Shown piece by piece: positions 9,991 through 19,829 of a DNA stretch of 64,000 bases. The stretch lies in assembly GCF_030732985.1 (NCBI RefSeq), contig NZ_JASHJX010000001.1, forward strand, positions 62,001-126,000, written 5' to 3'. Below the pieces are notes generated by a model. It did no database searches and had not been told where the DNA came from. It saw nothing but the letters and a program-made list of their open reading frames with translations. Position 1 is the first letter of the stretch, and every line of letters starts with the position of its first letter. The translations under genes and the position numbers were made by a program. Source of the stretch: Nioella sp. MMSF_3534. Its GTDB lineage: Bacteria > Pseudomonadota > Alphaproteobacteria > Rhodobacterales > Rhodobacteraceae.

Positions 9991-10197
9991 CGAATCCGCC
10001 CCGCCAAGTATCTAAGCTACCGAAAGCTCTATCGCGCGCGGGTAGGCTTGTCAAAACGCGTTAACCCACGGTGTAGGAGTAATTTCCGACCGTGGCACAA
10101 GATATACATAATTCGGGCTGGAATCGCCAAACCGGCAGCCAGTCGGGATGCCGGTTTACAGATGTTCGGCAGGGCCAAAGCCCTGAAAGCGAGACGA

Positions 10198-10323
10198 TCA
10201 GAGCGTGACCAGCCAACCGGCCACGGTCAGCGCGCCGACGATCATCACCGGCACAAGGAAGCGGTCGATATTGACTTCCACAAAGAAGCTGAAGCTGCGG
10301 TAGCTTTCGTTGATCATTCTCAT
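10198..10323 (-). CDS. 41-aa single-pass membrane protein between rseP and bamA
   Basis: A short frame, ATG at 10321-10323 to TGA at 10198-10200, starting MRMINESYRSFSFFVEVNID and continuing with one hydrophobic helix (F-L-V-P-V-M-I-V-G-A-L-T-V-A-G-W-L-V) to a Leu-Val-Thr-Leu end. GAGG lies about 9 nt before the ATG, and a second ATG two codons on is an alternative start. It resembles a small inner-membrane protein with a cytoplasmic N-terminal amphipathic stretch. It is flanked by rseP (157 nt upstream) and bamA (207 nt downstream), so a role in envelope assembly or stress is possible, but this rests on position only. I do not recognise a named family. Confidence 0.6.
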   Translation of the reverse strand: MRMINESYRSFSFFVEVNIDRFLVPVMIVGALTVAGWLVTL

Positions 10324-10480
10324 TGGTCTCGCCTCGGTCTGCTTCTTGGGGCGCATGGCCCCTTGCAGATCCAAGACTCGCGCTCAATTTGGGCGCGAAT
10401 GCGGCACCGCCTTGACGCTTTTGCGAATTGTTAAGCTTTTGCAGCCATATACCTGCGACAGCCTGTCCCGCCCTGCCCGC

Positions 10481-11812
10481 TTACGGGCAAAACAGGTCGT
10501 TCGTCAGCGCAAACAGCATCAGCGACAGGATCAGCGTCAGCCCAACCGTCATGAAAATGCGCATCGCCTTGTCCGAGGGCGGGCGTCCTGTAACGGCCTC
10601 AAACGCGTGGAACAGAAGATGGCCGCCATCCAGAACCGGGATCGGGAAAAGGTTCAGCAGCCCCACGGCGGTGGACAGCACCGCCACGAACCAGAAAAAG
10701 CTGTCCAGCCCCTGGCTGGCCGCAGCGCCGGAGGTTTCGGCAATGCCGATGGGGCCTTGCAGGTTACAGCTGGAAATCGCGCCGGTGATCATGTGCCAAA
10801 GACCCGACAGCGATGTCTGGATCACGTTCACGACCGTGGCCGCGCCGCCGGTTATGGCCGGGCCAAAACCCACGCGGGTGATCTCGGGGTCGAAGAACAG
10901 CCCGCCCGTAACGCCGATCAGCCAGCGGGTCTCGAAGCCCCCTTCGGGCGACGGCAGGTCCATGCGGCGCGGGGCAAGGGTGATGTCGATCATCTCGCCA
11001 TCGCGCCAGACCTCCAGCGCCAGTTCCGCCCCTTGCGACGCTTCCACAGCGGTGCGCAACTGTTCAAAGGCATAGACCGGATCGCCATTGATGGTGCGGA
11101 TCACGTCGCCGCGTTCCAGCCCGGCATCCATGGCGGCAGATCGTGGCGTGACGCTGTCCACCACGGGAATCAGCGGGAAACTGGCCTCCAGGCTCAGATC
11201 GGAGCCATCGCGCTGAATGTCATATGTCAGAGTTTCGGCGGGCAGCAGCGTGCGACCGAGTTCGAACACATCGGCCAGATTATCCACCGTCTCCCCCTCT
11301 ATGGCGGTGATCAGATCGCCCCGCTGCAAAAGCTGCATTTCGGACGGCATCGGGCGCAGATCGCCCACCACCGGATCCTCGGAGGCCTGACCGGACAGCA
11401 TCATCACGCCCGCAAAGATCAGGATCGACAGAATAAAATTGAACACCGGGCCCGCCGCCACGGTCGCCGCCCGCGCCCAAAGCGGCGCGCCATGCATCGA
11501 CCTGCGGCGTTCCTCCGCATCCAGCGCATCGACCGCCGCCGCATCCTTGCCCGAGGCCGCATCCGCATCGCCAAGGAATTTCACGTAGCCGCCGAAGGGC
11601 AGCGCCGCCACCTGCCACTTGGTGCCATGCCGGTCGACCCGCGAAAACAGGACCGGCCCGAAACCGAGCGAAAACACCTCTGCATGAATGCCAGACCACC
11701 GCCCCACGATGTAATGGCCATATTCATGGATCGCGACGATGATCGACAGCGCCGCCACGAAGGCCACAAGGGTAAAGGCAAAGCCACCGAAGGTGGGGAT
11801 TAGGTCGGTCAC
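10481..11812 (-). CDS. rseP: RIP metalloprotease RseP (site-2 protease)
   Basis: RseP is an intramembrane zinc protease that trims membrane-bound anti-sigma factors and signal-peptide remnants. The 443-aa product has the zinc motif H-E-Y-G-H (residues 29-33) in the first membrane helix, the third-ligand segment N-L-F-P-I-P-V-L-D-G-G-H near the C-terminus, and periplasmic PDZ regions (S-A-A-M-D-A-G-L-E-R-G-D-V-I is a typical PDZ carboxylate-loop sequence). Its start overlaps the dxr stop by 4 nt. Confidence 0.96.
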   Translation of the reverse strand: MTDLIPTFGGFAFTLVAFVAALSIIVAIHEYGHYIVGRWSGIHAEVFSLGFGPVLFSRVDRHGTKWQVAALPFGGYVKFLGDADAASGKDAAAVDALDAEERRRSMHGAPLWARAATVAAGPVFNFILSILIFAGVMMLSGQASEDPVVGDLRPMPSEMQLLQRGDLITAIEGETVDNLADVFELGRTLLPAETLTYDIQRDGSDLSLEASFPLIPVVDSVTPRSAAMDAGLERGDVIRTINGDPVYAFEQLRTAVEASQGAELALEVWRDGEMIDITLAPRRMDLPSPEGGFETRWLIGVTGGLFFDPEITRVGFGPAITGGAATVVNVIQTSLSGLWHMITGAISSCNLQGPIGIAETSGAAASQGLDSFFWFVAVLSTAVGLLNLFPIPVLDGGHLLFHAFEAVTGRPPSDKAMRIFMTVGLTLILSLMLFALTNDLFCP

Positions 11813-12993
11813 GCGGTCTGCTCCTGTCTGCTATTGGCCAGGTCTTCTGCCCGTACCCTCGTCAGATGGTCGGTTTGCAGCACTGTCTCAAGACTGTCCA
11901 TGGCATCGGTAAGGCGAATTTCGCGCGACATCGCGTCAAGTGTCGCCTCGACCAGCCCGGCCATGTCGGTGAACCGGAGGCGCCCGGCGATGAAATGATC
12001 CAGCGCCACTTCTTTCGCGGCGTTGAAAACGGCCCCTGCCCCGCCACCGGTCGCCATGACCTGCCGCGCCAGTTTCAGCGCGGGAAAGCGGGCCTCGTCG
12101 GCGCTGCGGAATTCCAGCGTGGCGAGTTTGGCAAGGTCGATCCGTTCCACCGGCAGATCGCGCCGTTCGGGCCAATGCAGCGCGTAGCCGATGGCATGGC
12201 GCATATCGGGCGCACCCAGATGGGCCATCAGCGCCCCGTCCGAGAAGCCCACCAGAGCATGCACGATGCTTTGCGGATGAATGACCGTGTCGATCTTTTC
12301 CGGTGCGATCCCGAAGAATTCGCGCGTTTCGATCAGCTCCAGCGCCTTGTTGAACATCGAGGCCGAGTCGATGGTGATCCGCTGGCCCATGTCCCAATTG
12401 GGATGCGCGCAGGCATCCGCGACGGTGGCCTGGGCCAGCCGTTCTAGGGGCCAATCGCGCAGTGCGCCACCCGAAGCGGTGATGATAACGCGTTCAACGG
12501 CGGCCATATCCTCGCCCACAAGCGCCTGAAACACGGCTGAATGTTCGCTGTCTACGGGCAGGATACGTGCGCCATGGGCGCGGGCCTCCGCCATTAGAAG
12601 CGGCCCGGCGGTGACGAGGCTTTCCTTGTTGGCCAGCGCCAGCGTGCGGCCATGGCGCAGCGCGTGAAAGCCGGGAGCCAGCCCCGCCGCGCCGACAATC
12701 GCGGACATGGTCCAGTCGGCGGGCCGGTCGGCGGCCTCGATCAGCGCCTCGGCCCCGGCAGCCACGGCGATGCCAGTGTCGGACAGCGCCTCTCGCAGCG
12801 CAGGCAAGCAGTCCTCGAAGCAGGTCACCGCGATTTCGGCGTTGAACTCCCGCGCATCTTCGGCCAGCTGCGCCACATTGCGCCCGCCGGTCAGTGCAAC
12901 GACGCGATACGCCCCCCGGTCGCGCCGGATCAGGTCGAGCGTGCTTTGCCCGATCGACCCGGTGGCCCCGAAGATGCTGACCGAGCGGCTCAC
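11809..12993 (-). CDS. dxr: 1-deoxy-D-xylulose 5-phosphate reductoisomerase
   Basis: Dxr (IspC) converts DXP to 2-C-methyl-D-erythritol 4-phosphate with NADPH, the committed step of non-mevalonate isoprenoid synthesis. The 394-aa product shows the NADPH loop G-A-T-G-S-I-G-Q-S-T near residue 9, A-L-A-N-K-E-S-L-V, the metal/substrate segment I-L-P-V-D-S-E-H-S-A, and I-T-A-S-G-G-A-L-R-D. It overlaps both cdsA and rseP by 4 nt. Isoprenoid output here feeds uppS two genes upstream. Confidence 0.97.
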   Translation of the reverse strand: MSRSVSIFGATGSIGQSTLDLIRRDRGAYRVVALTGGRNVAQLAEDAREFNAEIAVTCFEDCLPALREALSDTGIAVAAGAEALIEAADRPADWTMSAIVGAAGLAPGFHALRHGRTLALANKESLVTAGPLLMAEARAHGARILPVDSEHSAVFQALVGEDMAAVERVIITASGGALRDWPLERLAQATVADACAHPNWDMGQRITIDSASMFNKALELIETREFFGIAPEKIDTVIHPQSIVHALVGFSDGALMAHLGAPDMRHAIGYALHWPERRDLPVERIDLAKLATLEFRSADEARFPALKLARQVMATGGGAGAVFNAAKEVALDHFIAGRLRFTDMAGLVEATLDAMSREIRLTDAMDSLETVLQTDHLTRVRAEDLANSRQEQTA

Positions 12994-13811
12994 ATCAACA
13001 GGCCCCCGACCGTGGCCATGGCCAGCGTCGCAACCGCGCCCGCGCCGGTCATGCCGTCGAACCGGTCCAGCACGCCGCCGTGGCCGGGAATGAGGTTCGA
13101 GGCATCCTTGACCCCCACATGCCGCTTGATCGCGCTTTCCACCACATCGCCCATCTGCGAGGCGAGCGACAGGAGCGGCGCAATGATCAGCACCATCACG
13201 GGCTCAAATCCCAGAAGGCCCCAGGCGACAGCGGCGGAGGCGATCCAGCCCGCAATCGTGCCCGACCAAGTCTTCTTGGGGCTGACCTGCGGCCAGAATT
13301 TCGGCCCGCCGATGATGCGGCCCGCGAAATAGCCCGCGATATCCGTGGCCACAACGACACCCACGAGGAAGGCCACGAAGATCAGCCCGTACATGACGCG
13401 CAGATAGAACATGCCCGCCACGGCGAAGAGGAAGAACATGCCGTAAAGGACAAAGATCCAGCGGTTTTGCGCCTCGACCGTCTGCACCCCGCCCCAGATC
13501 GCCAACCCCAGGAAGGGAACGATCCACGGCGTCAGGAAGATGGAGTCGAGGAAGCCTTCGCCGGTGGCAAAGGTGAAGATCTGCGCGACGCAAGTGGCCA
13601 GCACCGCCATCGCCGCCAGCCCGCCCGCGCGGATCGGTGTCTCTCCGCCAAGCAGGCGATGCAACTCCCAGATGCCGAAGCCGCCAAGGGCCACAAGCCC
13701 GAGGAGCAGCGGATAGCTGCCCACAAAGATCAGGCCGAAACCGACCGCAGCCAGCACCACGCCAGAAACAACGCGCGGCCCCAGATCGCCCCATTTGCCG
13801 GCAGCGCTCAT
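12990..13811 (-). CDS. cdsA: Phosphatidate cytidylyltransferase
   Basis: CdsA makes CDP-diacylglycerol from CTP and phosphatidic acid, the branch point for phospholipids. The 273-aa protein has about eight hydrophobic helices and the diagnostic C-terminal signature S-A-I-K-R-H-x(2)-V-K-D-A-S-N-L-I-P-G-H-G-G with D-R-F-D-G. The upstream D-I-A-G-Y-F-A-G-R and S-P-K-K-T-W-S-G-T motifs are also family-specific. It is coupled to uppS and dxr by ATGA overlaps. Confidence 0.96.
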   Translation of the reverse strand: MSAAGKWGDLGPRVVSGVVLAAVGFGLIFVGSYPLLLGLVALGGFGIWELHRLLGGETPIRAGGLAAMAVLATCVAQIFTFATGEGFLDSIFLTPWIVPFLGLAIWGGVQTVEAQNRWIFVLYGMFFLFAVAGMFYLRVMYGLIFVAFLVGVVVATDIAGYFAGRIIGGPKFWPQVSPKKTWSGTIAGWIASAAVAWGLLGFEPVMVLIIAPLLSLASQMGDVVESAIKRHVGVKDASNLIPGHGGVLDRFDGMTGAGAVATLAMATVGGLLM

Positions 13812-14533
13812 GCCTTCACCGCACCGAAGCGGCGGTCACGCTGGCCGTATCGGGCCAGAACCTTGGCAAATTCCTCGGACGAGAAATCGGGCCAGAGCGT
13901 GTCGATAAACTCATACTCGGCATAGGCCGACTGCCAGAGCAGGAAGTTGGAAATCCGCGCCTCTCCGCTGGTGCGGATCACCAGATCGGGGTCGGGCAGA
14001 TAGCAGGTATCGAGGTAACGCGGCAGGGTTTCGCCATCCACGTCCTCGGGCTTCAGCTTGCCCGATGCCACATCCTGCACCAGCCGTTTTGTGGCGCGTG
14101 CCACCTCGTCCCGGCCACCGTAGTTCAGCGCAATGGTCAGGTTCACACCGGTATTGTCAGCGGTCAGCAGCTCCAAATTGTCCATCATGTCCTGAAGCCG
14201 AGGCTCCAGCCGGACCCGGTCGCCGATAAAACGAACGCGCACGTTCTTCTGGTGCAGCTCTTGCGCCTTGTTGGTGATGAAACGCTTGAAAAGGCGCATC
14301 AGCCCGGCAACTTCGGTCTGGGTGCGTTTCCAGTTCTCGGTCGAAAAGGCAAAGATCGTCAGGTACTTGACGCCAAGCGGTGTGCAGGCTTCAACGATTT
14401 CCTGCACCCGGCGCGCCCCGGCATGGTGGCCCACCAGACGCGGGCGCCCGCGCTGCTTGGCCCAACGACCGTTGCCATCCATGATGATCGCCACATGGCG
14501 CGGGGTGTTGCTTGACTGGTCCTTCGGGGCCAT
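13808..14533 (-). CDS. uppS: Undecaprenyl (isoprenyl) diphosphate synthase
   Basis: UppS is the cis-prenyltransferase making undecaprenyl diphosphate, the carrier for peptidoglycan and surface glycans. Seen: H-V-A-I-I-M-D-G-N-G-R-W-A-K (catalytic Asp), R-G-R-P-R-L-x-G-H-x-A-G, and the late R-T-S-G-E-A-R-I-S-N-F-L-L-W-Q block. The ATG at 14533 is preceded by GGGGAAGG and gives 241 aa, the usual length. An in-frame ATG at 14557 is less likely. Its carrier lipid would also serve the glycan genes at 38-50 kb. Confidence 0.96.
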   Translation of the reverse strand: MAPKDQSSNTPRHVAIIMDGNGRWAKQRGRPRLVGHHAGARRVQEIVEACTPLGVKYLTIFAFSTENWKRTQTEVAGLMRLFKRFITNKAQELHQKNVRVRFIGDRVRLEPRLQDMMDNLELLTADNTGVNLTIALNYGGRDEVARATKRLVQDVASGKLKPEDVDGETLPRYLDTCYLPDPDLVIRTSGEARISNFLLWQSAYAEYEFIDTLWPDFSSEEFAKVLARYGQRDRRFGAVKA

Positions 14534-14565
14534 CGGCCTTCCCCACCGGGCGATCACACAGGTCC

Positions 14566-15132
14566 TCAGACCTGCATGATCTCTTCCTGTTTCGTCGCGA
14601 GAAAGGCGTCAACCTTGGCGATATGGGCGTCGGTGAGATCCTGCACTTCGCTTTCCCATAGCTTCTGGTCATCCTCGGACATGCCGTCGGCCTTGGCCTT
14701 CTTGATCTGATCCATGCCGTCGCGGCGCACATTGCGGATCGCAACGCGGGCGTGTTCGGCATAGTTTCCGGCCACCTTGGTCAGTTCGCGGCGGCGTTCC
14801 TCGTTCAATTCCGGGATCGGCAGCATGATGATGGTGCCGTTCATCTGCGGATTGATGCCAAGGCCGCTTTCGCGGATGGCCTTTTCCACCTTGTTCACCA
14901 TCGACTTGTCCCAGACATTGATGGTGACCATGCGCGGTTCGGGCACGTTCACCGTGCCCACCTGGTTGATCGGGGTCATCTGGCCATAAGCCTCGACCTG
15001 CACCGGCTCCAGCATCGAGGCCGAAGCCCGGCCCGTGCGCAGCGATGCGAATTCCGTTCTGAGCGACGCCAGCGCGCCGTCCATCCGGCGGCTCAGATCG
15101 TCCAGATCAATCTCGATATCGTCCTCGGACAT
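14566..15132 (-). CDS. frr: Ribosome recycling factor
   Basis: RRF splits post-termination ribosomes together with EF-G. The product is 188 aa, close to the standard 185. Conserved family segments include [36 protein letters not shown] and R-R-E-L-T-K. It lies 47 nt after pyrH and 32 nt before uppS on the same strand, the usual bacterial order. Confidence 0.97.
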   Translation of the reverse strand: MSEDDIEIDLDDLSRRMDGALASLRTEFASLRTGRASASMLEPVQVEAYGQMTPINQVGTVNVPEPRMVTINVWDKSMVNKVEKAIRESGLGINPQMNGTIIMLPIPELNEERRRELTKVAGNYAEHARVAIRNVRRDGMDQIKKAKADGMSEDDQKLWESEVQDLTDAHIAKVDAFLATKQEEIMQV

Positions 15133-15179
15133 GCCCGTTACTCCGTCAGGTCTTGATCGTTAAGGGGGTTCTACCGCGT

Positions 15180-15908
15180 TCACCGCACCTTTGTATAGGT
15201 GCCTTCCCCGGCGAGGATGCCTTTGAAGCCGCCGGGCTCATCGAGGCTGAAGACGATGATCGGCATGTCATTCTCGCGCGCGAGCGCGATGGCCGAGGCA
15301 TCCATGACTCCCAGATGCTGCGCCAGCACGTCGTCATAAGAGATCGTGTCGTAGCGCGTGGCGTCGTCATGCTTGACCGGGTCCTTGTCATAGACCCCGT
15401 CCACCTTGGTGCCCTTGAAGATCGCCTGGCAGTTCATTTCATTTGCGCGCAGCGTCGCGGCGGTGTCGGTGGTGAAATAGGGGTTGCCGGTGCCTGCGGC
15501 GAAGATCACCACGCGCTTCTTCTCAAGGTGGCGCACGGCACGACGGCGAATATAGGGCTCGCAGACCTGATCCATCGGGATGGCGCTGATCACGCGGGTA
15601 TGGATGCCCAGTTTCTCCAGCGCGCCCTGCATCGCCAGCGCGTTCATGACCGTGGCCAGCATGCCCATGTAGTCGGCCGTTGCCCGCTCCATCCCCTGGG
15701 CGCTGCCTTGCAGACCCCGAAAGATGTTGCCGCCGCCGATGACCATGCAGATCTCGACCCCCATGGAATGCACCGACTGCACTTCCCTGGCGATCCGTTC
15801 GACGGTCGGGGGATGCAGCCCATAGCCCTGGTCTCCCATCAGCGCCTCTCCCGAAATCTTCAGCATGACGCGGGAATAGGCGGGTGCGGGCGCGGTGTCG
15901 GAGGGCAT
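15180..15908 (-). CDS. pyrH: UMP kinase
   Basis: PyrH phosphorylates UMP to UDP in pyrimidine synthesis. The 242-aa amino-acid-kinase fold protein shows [12 protein letters not shown] near its N-terminus, [10 protein letters not shown], and [16 protein letters not shown], all diagnostic for UMP kinase. I used the ATG at 15908 ([11 protein letters not shown]). The frame extends 37 codons further, but that part is not conserved-looking. It begins the long minus-strand run. rpsB and tsf, which often precede pyrH, are not adjacent here. Confidence 0.96.
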   Translation of the reverse strand: MPSDTAPAPAYSRVMLKISGEALMGDQGYGLHPPTVERIAREVQSVHSMGVEICMVIGGGNIFRGLQGSAQGMERATADYMGMLATVMNALAMQGALEKLGIHTRVISAIPMDQVCEPYIRRRAVRHLEKKRVVIFAAGTGNPYFTTDTAATLRANEMNCQAIFKGTKVDGVYDKDPVKHDDATRYDTISYDDVLAQHLGVMDASAIALARENDMPIIVFSLDEPGGFKGILAGEGTYTKVR

Positions 15909-16043
15909 GGCGAATCCTTGATTGGTCTGGGCATGGCTGGCGCAAGGGGCAGCACCAGTTTGGGCTGCTTTGCGACCGGGGGCAACATGGCCTAAATAAC
16001 AGGCAGGTTCAACGGGCAATCAGCCCTGTCCTGAAACCGGAAA

Positions 16044-16943
16044 GTGACATCAGGAACGGCGTGTAGAGCATTGATAAACATAAATTCCCTCTCCGCTGAA
16101 AAGCCGATTCTGATTGCCGGACCAACCGCATCGGGCAAAACCGCCCTGGCGCTGGAAATCGCCGCGCGTCAAGGCGGACGGATTATCAATGCTGATGCGC
16201 TGCAGGTCTATGACGGCTGGCGTGTCCTGACCGCCCGCCCCACGCCCGAGGAAGAGGCCGCGGCCCCCCATGCGCTGTTCGGTCATGTGCCGTTCGATGC
16301 CGAGTATTCAACCGGCCATTGGCTGCGGGAGGCGGCTGCGCTGCTGTCGCAGGGGCCACGCCCGATCATCGTGGGCGGCACCGGGCTTTATTTCACCGCC
16401 CTGACCGAAGGACTGGCCGATATTCCCGCCACCCCGCCCGAGATCAGGGCAGAGGCCGACGCAATGGCGGCAGAGGCCATGCTGGCGGAGCTTGACCGCG
16501 AGGACCCAGAGATTGCCAACCGGATCGACCGGCAAAACCCCATGCGCATTCAACGGGCCTGGGAAGTGCTGCGCGCCACCGGACGGCCGCTTTCCGCCTG
16601 GCAGGCCGAGACGCCGGCGCCCGTGCTACCGCTTTCACAGACTCAACCCCTGCTGCTGGACGCAGACCGCGATTGGCTGGCCGCGCGAATCGAGCGGCGC
16701 TTCGACCTGATGCTGGCGGGCGGTGCACTGGAGGAGGCCCGCGCGCTGGAGCCTGTCTGGCACCGCGCGGCGGGCGCAAAGAAGGCCATCGGCGGGCCAG
16801 AGCTGATTGCCGCCCTTCGCGGAGAGATGACTCTGCAACAGGCACGCGAAGCCGCCATCATCGGCAGCCGCCAATACGCCAAGCGTCAACGCACCTGGTT
16901 CCGGGCCCGGATGGGCAATTGGCAGGCGATCCCCCTGCCCTGA
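16044..16943 (+). CDS. miaA: tRNA dimethylallyltransferase
   Basis: MiaA adds a dimethylallyl group to A37 of UNN-decoding tRNAs. The P-loop [11 protein letters not shown] opens the protein, followed by [21 protein letters not shown], and the late I-G-G-P-E-L and [12 protein letters not shown] tRNA-binding motifs. The start is uncertain. There is no ATG, so either the GTG at 16044 (299 aa) or the TTG at 16071 (290 aa) is used. The second puts the P-loop at the usual distance from the N-terminus. It is divergent from pyrH. Confidence 0.95.
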   Translation: MTSGTACRALININSLSAEKPILIAGPTASGKTALALEIAARQGGRIINADALQVYDGWRVLTARPTPEEEAAAPHALFGHVPFDAEYSTGHWLREAAALLSQGPRPIIVGGTGLYFTALTEGLADIPATPPEIRAEADAMAAEAMLAELDREDPEIANRIDRQNPMRIQRAWEVLRATGRPLSAWQAETPAPVLPLSQTQPLLLDADRDWLAARIERRFDLMLAGGALEEARALEPVWHRAAGAKKAIGGPELIAALRGEMTLQQAREAAIIGSRQYAKRQRTWFRARMGNWQAIPLP

Positions 16944-17012
16944 CCCGGGCCAGAAGCGATTTCACCACGAGATCACTTTCCTTGCTGCCCTTCTGCGCCT
17001 AGGCTCCGCGCC

Positions 17013-17819
17013 ATGACACAGGTGTATCGCGTCACATCGCTGGCCAAACTGCGCAGCGCTGCCCCTTGGCGGCATGCGACCCTGCATTCGCATCCGCGAC
17101 CGCAGCTTTTCTGGTTCACGCGCGGCCAGGGCCGGTTTTCCATAGGGGCGGTGACGCGGGGCTACGGGCCAAATACGGCGGTTTTCATCCCGGCCTCGAC
17201 GATATTGTCACTGGAGATTTCCGGCCAGGTCCAGGGCGAGCTTCTGGAACTGCCGCTGGACCCGTCTCTGAACCTGCCGACCGTTCCGTTCCACATCCGG
17301 GTGACGAGCGTCGAGGCGCAGTCACAGTTTTCGGGCTATCTCGACAAGATCGAGCAGGAAATCGCGGCCCATGCGGCCGCACGGGACGAAGCCCTGCGCG
17401 CCTATGGGTTGCTGGTGTCGGTCTGGATCGCCCGTCAGTTGACCATCCATGACGGCAGCATCCTGCGCGACCGGACCCATGTTCTGGCCGAGAAATACGC
17501 AGCCCTCGTCGAACGCGGGTTTCGCAGTGGCAAAGGGGTCGCGGATTACGCGGAACAGCTCGGGGTGACGCCGACACATCTGTCACGCATCTGCCGCGAT
17601 GCCTCGGGCCGCCCGGCCCTGGCCATTCTGCAGGAACGCATCGTCCACGAAGCCTGCAAGATGCTGGTCGATTCCGACATGGCCGCGCGCGATATCGCCT
17701 CGGAACTCGGGTTTTCGTCCGCCGCATATTTCACGCGCGCGTTCTCGAAACTGACCGGGCGAACCCCGTCGGAGTTCCGAAAGCTTCCCCCGGCTCAACA
17801 GATTCTCGTGACCGGCTGA
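17013..17819 (+). CDS. AraC-family regulator of the adjacent ABC transporter (probable)
   Basis: A 268-aa regulator with an N-terminal cupin-like sensor, about residues 20-100 (H-A-T-L-H-S-H-P-R-P-Q-L is the start of a typical AraC cupin barrel), and a C-terminal double helix-turn-helix, about residues 170-262. The helix-turn-helix holds the signature L-G-F-S-S-A-A-Y-F-T-R-A-F and G-R-T-P-S-E-F-R. It lies directly upstream of the importer genes in the same direction. The 227-nt gap to the next gene holds a tandem repeat that looks like its operator. The ligand is unknown. Control of the transporter is inferred from position and the repeat. Confidence 0.88.
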   Translation: MTQVYRVTSLAKLRSAAPWRHATLHSHPRPQLFWFTRGQGRFSIGAVTRGYGPNTAVFIPASTILSLEISGQVQGELLELPLDPSLNLPTVPFHIRVTSVEAQSQFSGYLDKIEQEIAAHAAARDEALRAYGLLVSVWIARQLTIHDGSILRDRTHVLAEKYAALVERGFRSGKGVADYAEQLGVTPTHLSRICRDASGRPALAILQERIVHEACKMLVDSDMAARDIASELGFSSAAYFTRAFSKLTGRTPSEFRKLPPAQQILVTG

Positions 17820-17871
17820 CTAGTCGCCCTTTCGGCAATGCTGCAGGTGCATGCGCACGATCGCAAAGCAT

Positions 17872-17901
17872 ATGTCGCATTTCAACATTCCGCATGTCGC
17901 A
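17872..17901. promoter_or_regulatory. Tandem direct repeat, candidate AraC-type operator
   Basis: The octamer ATGTCGCA occurs at 17872-17879 and again at 17894-17901, 22 bp apart (two helical turns), with a preceding GC in both copies. Two same-face direct half-sites are the usual AraC-family operator layout. The second copy ends 29 bp before a candidate -35. The link to the regulator at 17013 is inferred. Confidence 0.5.
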
Positions 17902-17930
17902 AAATGACAAAAAAAGTCATGGCCGCACCA

Positions 17931-17960
17931 TTGACGGGTGGCAGGGAAAGGTGCGGTAAT
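17931..17960 (+). promoter_or_regulatory. Candidate sigma-70 type promoter for the ABC importer
   Basis: TTGACG at 17931-17936 and GGTAAT at 17955-17960 with an 18-bp spacer. A start about 7 nt downstream would leave a leader of roughly 80 nt before the ATG at 18047. The -35 is a good match and the -10 is weak (4 of 6), as is common for activator-dependent promoters. Confidence 0.4.
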
Positions 17961-18046
17961 GATCGCTGTAACTCATCTTCGGGATCGGCTGCTCTCCGAC
18001 CTGAAGACGGGCAAAGAAGATAAGAGTGTGTCACAGGGAGACGACA

Positions 18047-19687
18047 ATGACGCAACAATCCACCTCTTTCCTCAAAACGCATCCCGCAGCGGAAATGTAT
18101 GCAGAGGAATACAAAAAAGGCCAGATGAGCCGCCGCGAATTCCTGACCCGTGCCTCGGCGCTCGGGGTCGGAACCGTCGCCGCCTATTCGATGATCGGCC
18201 TGTCGCCGGCTCAGGCCGACGGCCATATGGCAACCCCGTCCATGGGCGGCACGCTGCGCATCCAGCAGACCGTGCGTCCGGGTAAAGACCCCCGCTCCTA
18301 CGACTGGTCGGAACTGGGCAACATGACCCGCGGCCTGACCGAATACCTCGTGGAATACAACCGCGACGGGTCTTTCACCGGCCGCCTTCTGGAAAGCTGG
18401 GAAGCCAACGCAGACGCCACCCAGTACACCCTGCATGTGCGCCAGGGCGTGACCTGGAACAACGGCGATGCTTTCGACGCTGAAGACGTGGCCGCGAACT
18501 TTACCGGCTGGTGCGACAGCACCGTTGAAGGCAACTCCATGGCGTCCCGCATGGGTGGTCTGGTTGACTCCGAGACCGGTCAGGCCCGTGAAGGCGGCAT
18601 CGTTGTCGTCGACAGCCACACCGTGCAGCTCAACCTGCCTTCGGGCGACATCTCGATCATCGCGGGTGTGGCGGACTACCCCTCTGCCGTTCAGCACCGC
18701 GATCTGATCGGTCAGGACCCGCTGGTTCACGGCGTGGGCACCGGCGCTTACATGCTCGAAAGCCACGAAGTGGGCGTGGGCGCTGTCTGGGTCAAGAACC
18801 CCAACCACACCTACTGGGGCAATGCCTATCTCGACCGCGTCGAGTTCGTTGACCTCGGTTCTGACCCGGCAGCCTGGCTGTCCGGTGCGGAAGCCGAAGA
18901 ATTCGACATGACCTACGAGACCACCGGTGACTTCATCGACATCTTCCAGGCCATCGGCTGGGAAACCTCGGAAGCCACCACCGCGGCAACCCTGTGTATC
19001 CGCATGAACCAGAACAACCCGCCCTATGACAACGTGATGGTGCGTCAGGCGGTCAACATGGCTGTCGACCGCTCGGTCGTTCTGGAACTCGGCTATGCCG
19101 GTCGCGGCACGCTGGCGGAATATCACCATGTCTGCCCGATCCACCCGGAATACGCGGACATCGGTGAACCCACCCACGATCCCGAAGCAGCCTATGCCCT
19201 GCTGCAGGAATCGGGTCATGCCGACCACGTCTTCGAGATCGTGTCGCTTGACGGTGGTTTCGAGCGTGATTCGACCGACGCCCTCGCCGCGCAGCTGCGG
19301 GACGCAGGCTTCAACGTCGACCGTCGCGTGATCCCGGGTTCGACCTTCTGGAACGATTGGGCGAGCTATCCGTTCTCCTCCACCACCTGGAACCACCGCG
19401 AACTGGGTGTGATGGTGCTGAACCTGGCCTATCGCTCGGGTGTGCCGTGGAACGAAACCGCCTATTCGAACCCGACCTTCGATGACCTGCTGACCCAGGC
19501 CAGCGGTATCCCGGACGCCGATGCGCGCCGTGAAATCATGGCCCAGATCGAGCAGATCATGCAGGACGATGCGGTTGTGAACCAGTCCTACTGGCGCTCG
19601 CTCTACCGCAGCTACGTCCCGGGCCTGGTCAATGCAGACATGCATCCCAAGTTCGAGATCAACATGCACCACGTCGGTTGGGCGTGA
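18047..19687 (+). CDS. Peptide/opine-type ABC transporter substrate-binding protein, Tat-exported
   Basis: A 546-aa extracytoplasmic solute receptor of the DppA/OppA class (SBP family 5). Residues about 24-55 form a twin-arginine signal ([15 protein letters not shown] then a hydrophobic stretch ending near A-Q-A-D), so it is likely exported folded. The body has the typical W-E-A-N[22 protein letters not shown] segment of this family. The ATG at 18047 follows AGGGAG, and a GTG at 18026 is less likely. Permease and ATPase genes follow. The substrate is not predictable. Peptides, opines or other amino compounds are possible. Confidence 0.9.
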   Translation: MTQQSTSFLKTHPAAEMYAEEYKKGQMSRREFLTRASALGVGTVAAYSMIGLSPAQADGHMATPSMGGTLRIQQTVRPGKDPRSYDWSELGNMTRGLTEYLVEYNRDGSFTGRLLESWEANADATQYTLHVRQGVTWNNGDAFDAEDVAANFTGWCDSTVEGNSMASRMGGLVDSETGQAREGGIVVVDSHTVQLNLPSGDISIIAGVADYPSAVQHRDLIGQDPLVHGVGTGAYMLESHEVGVGAVWVKNPNHTYWGNAYLDRVEFVDLGSDPAAWLSGAEAEEFDMTYETTGDFIDIFQAIGWETSEATTAATLCIRMNQNNPPYDNVMVRQAVNMAVDRSVVLELGYAGRGTLAEYHHVCPIHPEYADIGEPTHDPEAAYALLQESGHADHVFEIVSLDGGFERDSTDALAAQLRDAGFNVDRRVIPGSTFWNDWASYPFSSTTWNHRELGVMVLNLAYRSGVPWNETAYSNPTFDDLLTQASGIPDADARREIMAQIEQIMQDDAVVNQSYWRSLYRSYVPGLVNADMHPKFEINMHHVGWA

Positions 19688-19698
19688 TGTAAACTTTG

Positions 19699-19727
19699 GG
19701 GCGGCGATACCAATCGCCGCCCTTTTT
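19699..19727 (+). terminator. Stem-loop with T-run after the receptor gene (partial terminator)
   Basis: Arms GGGCGGCGAT and ATCGCCGCCC around the loop ACCA, followed by TTTTT. It sits 12 nt after the receptor stop and 102 nt before the first permease. In such operons a leaky terminator or 3' stabilising hairpin keeps the binding protein more abundant than the membrane parts. That role is inferred. Confidence 0.75.
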
Positions 19728-19829
19728 GCCTGCTGATACGGGGGTGGTCAGCGCGACCATGCCTGTGCCCAACGGTTCACCAAGAAACCGGCCAATCCGC
19801 CTCAGGCGGCACTAGCGACAGGGAAACCC

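Noticed and set aside
8698-10434. 578-aa frame opposite bamA
   Set aside because: Antisense shadow of bamA with no family resemblance.
17882-19672. 596-aa frame opposite the solute-binding protein
   Set aside because: Antisense shadow. The plus-strand gene has a Tat signal and family motifs.
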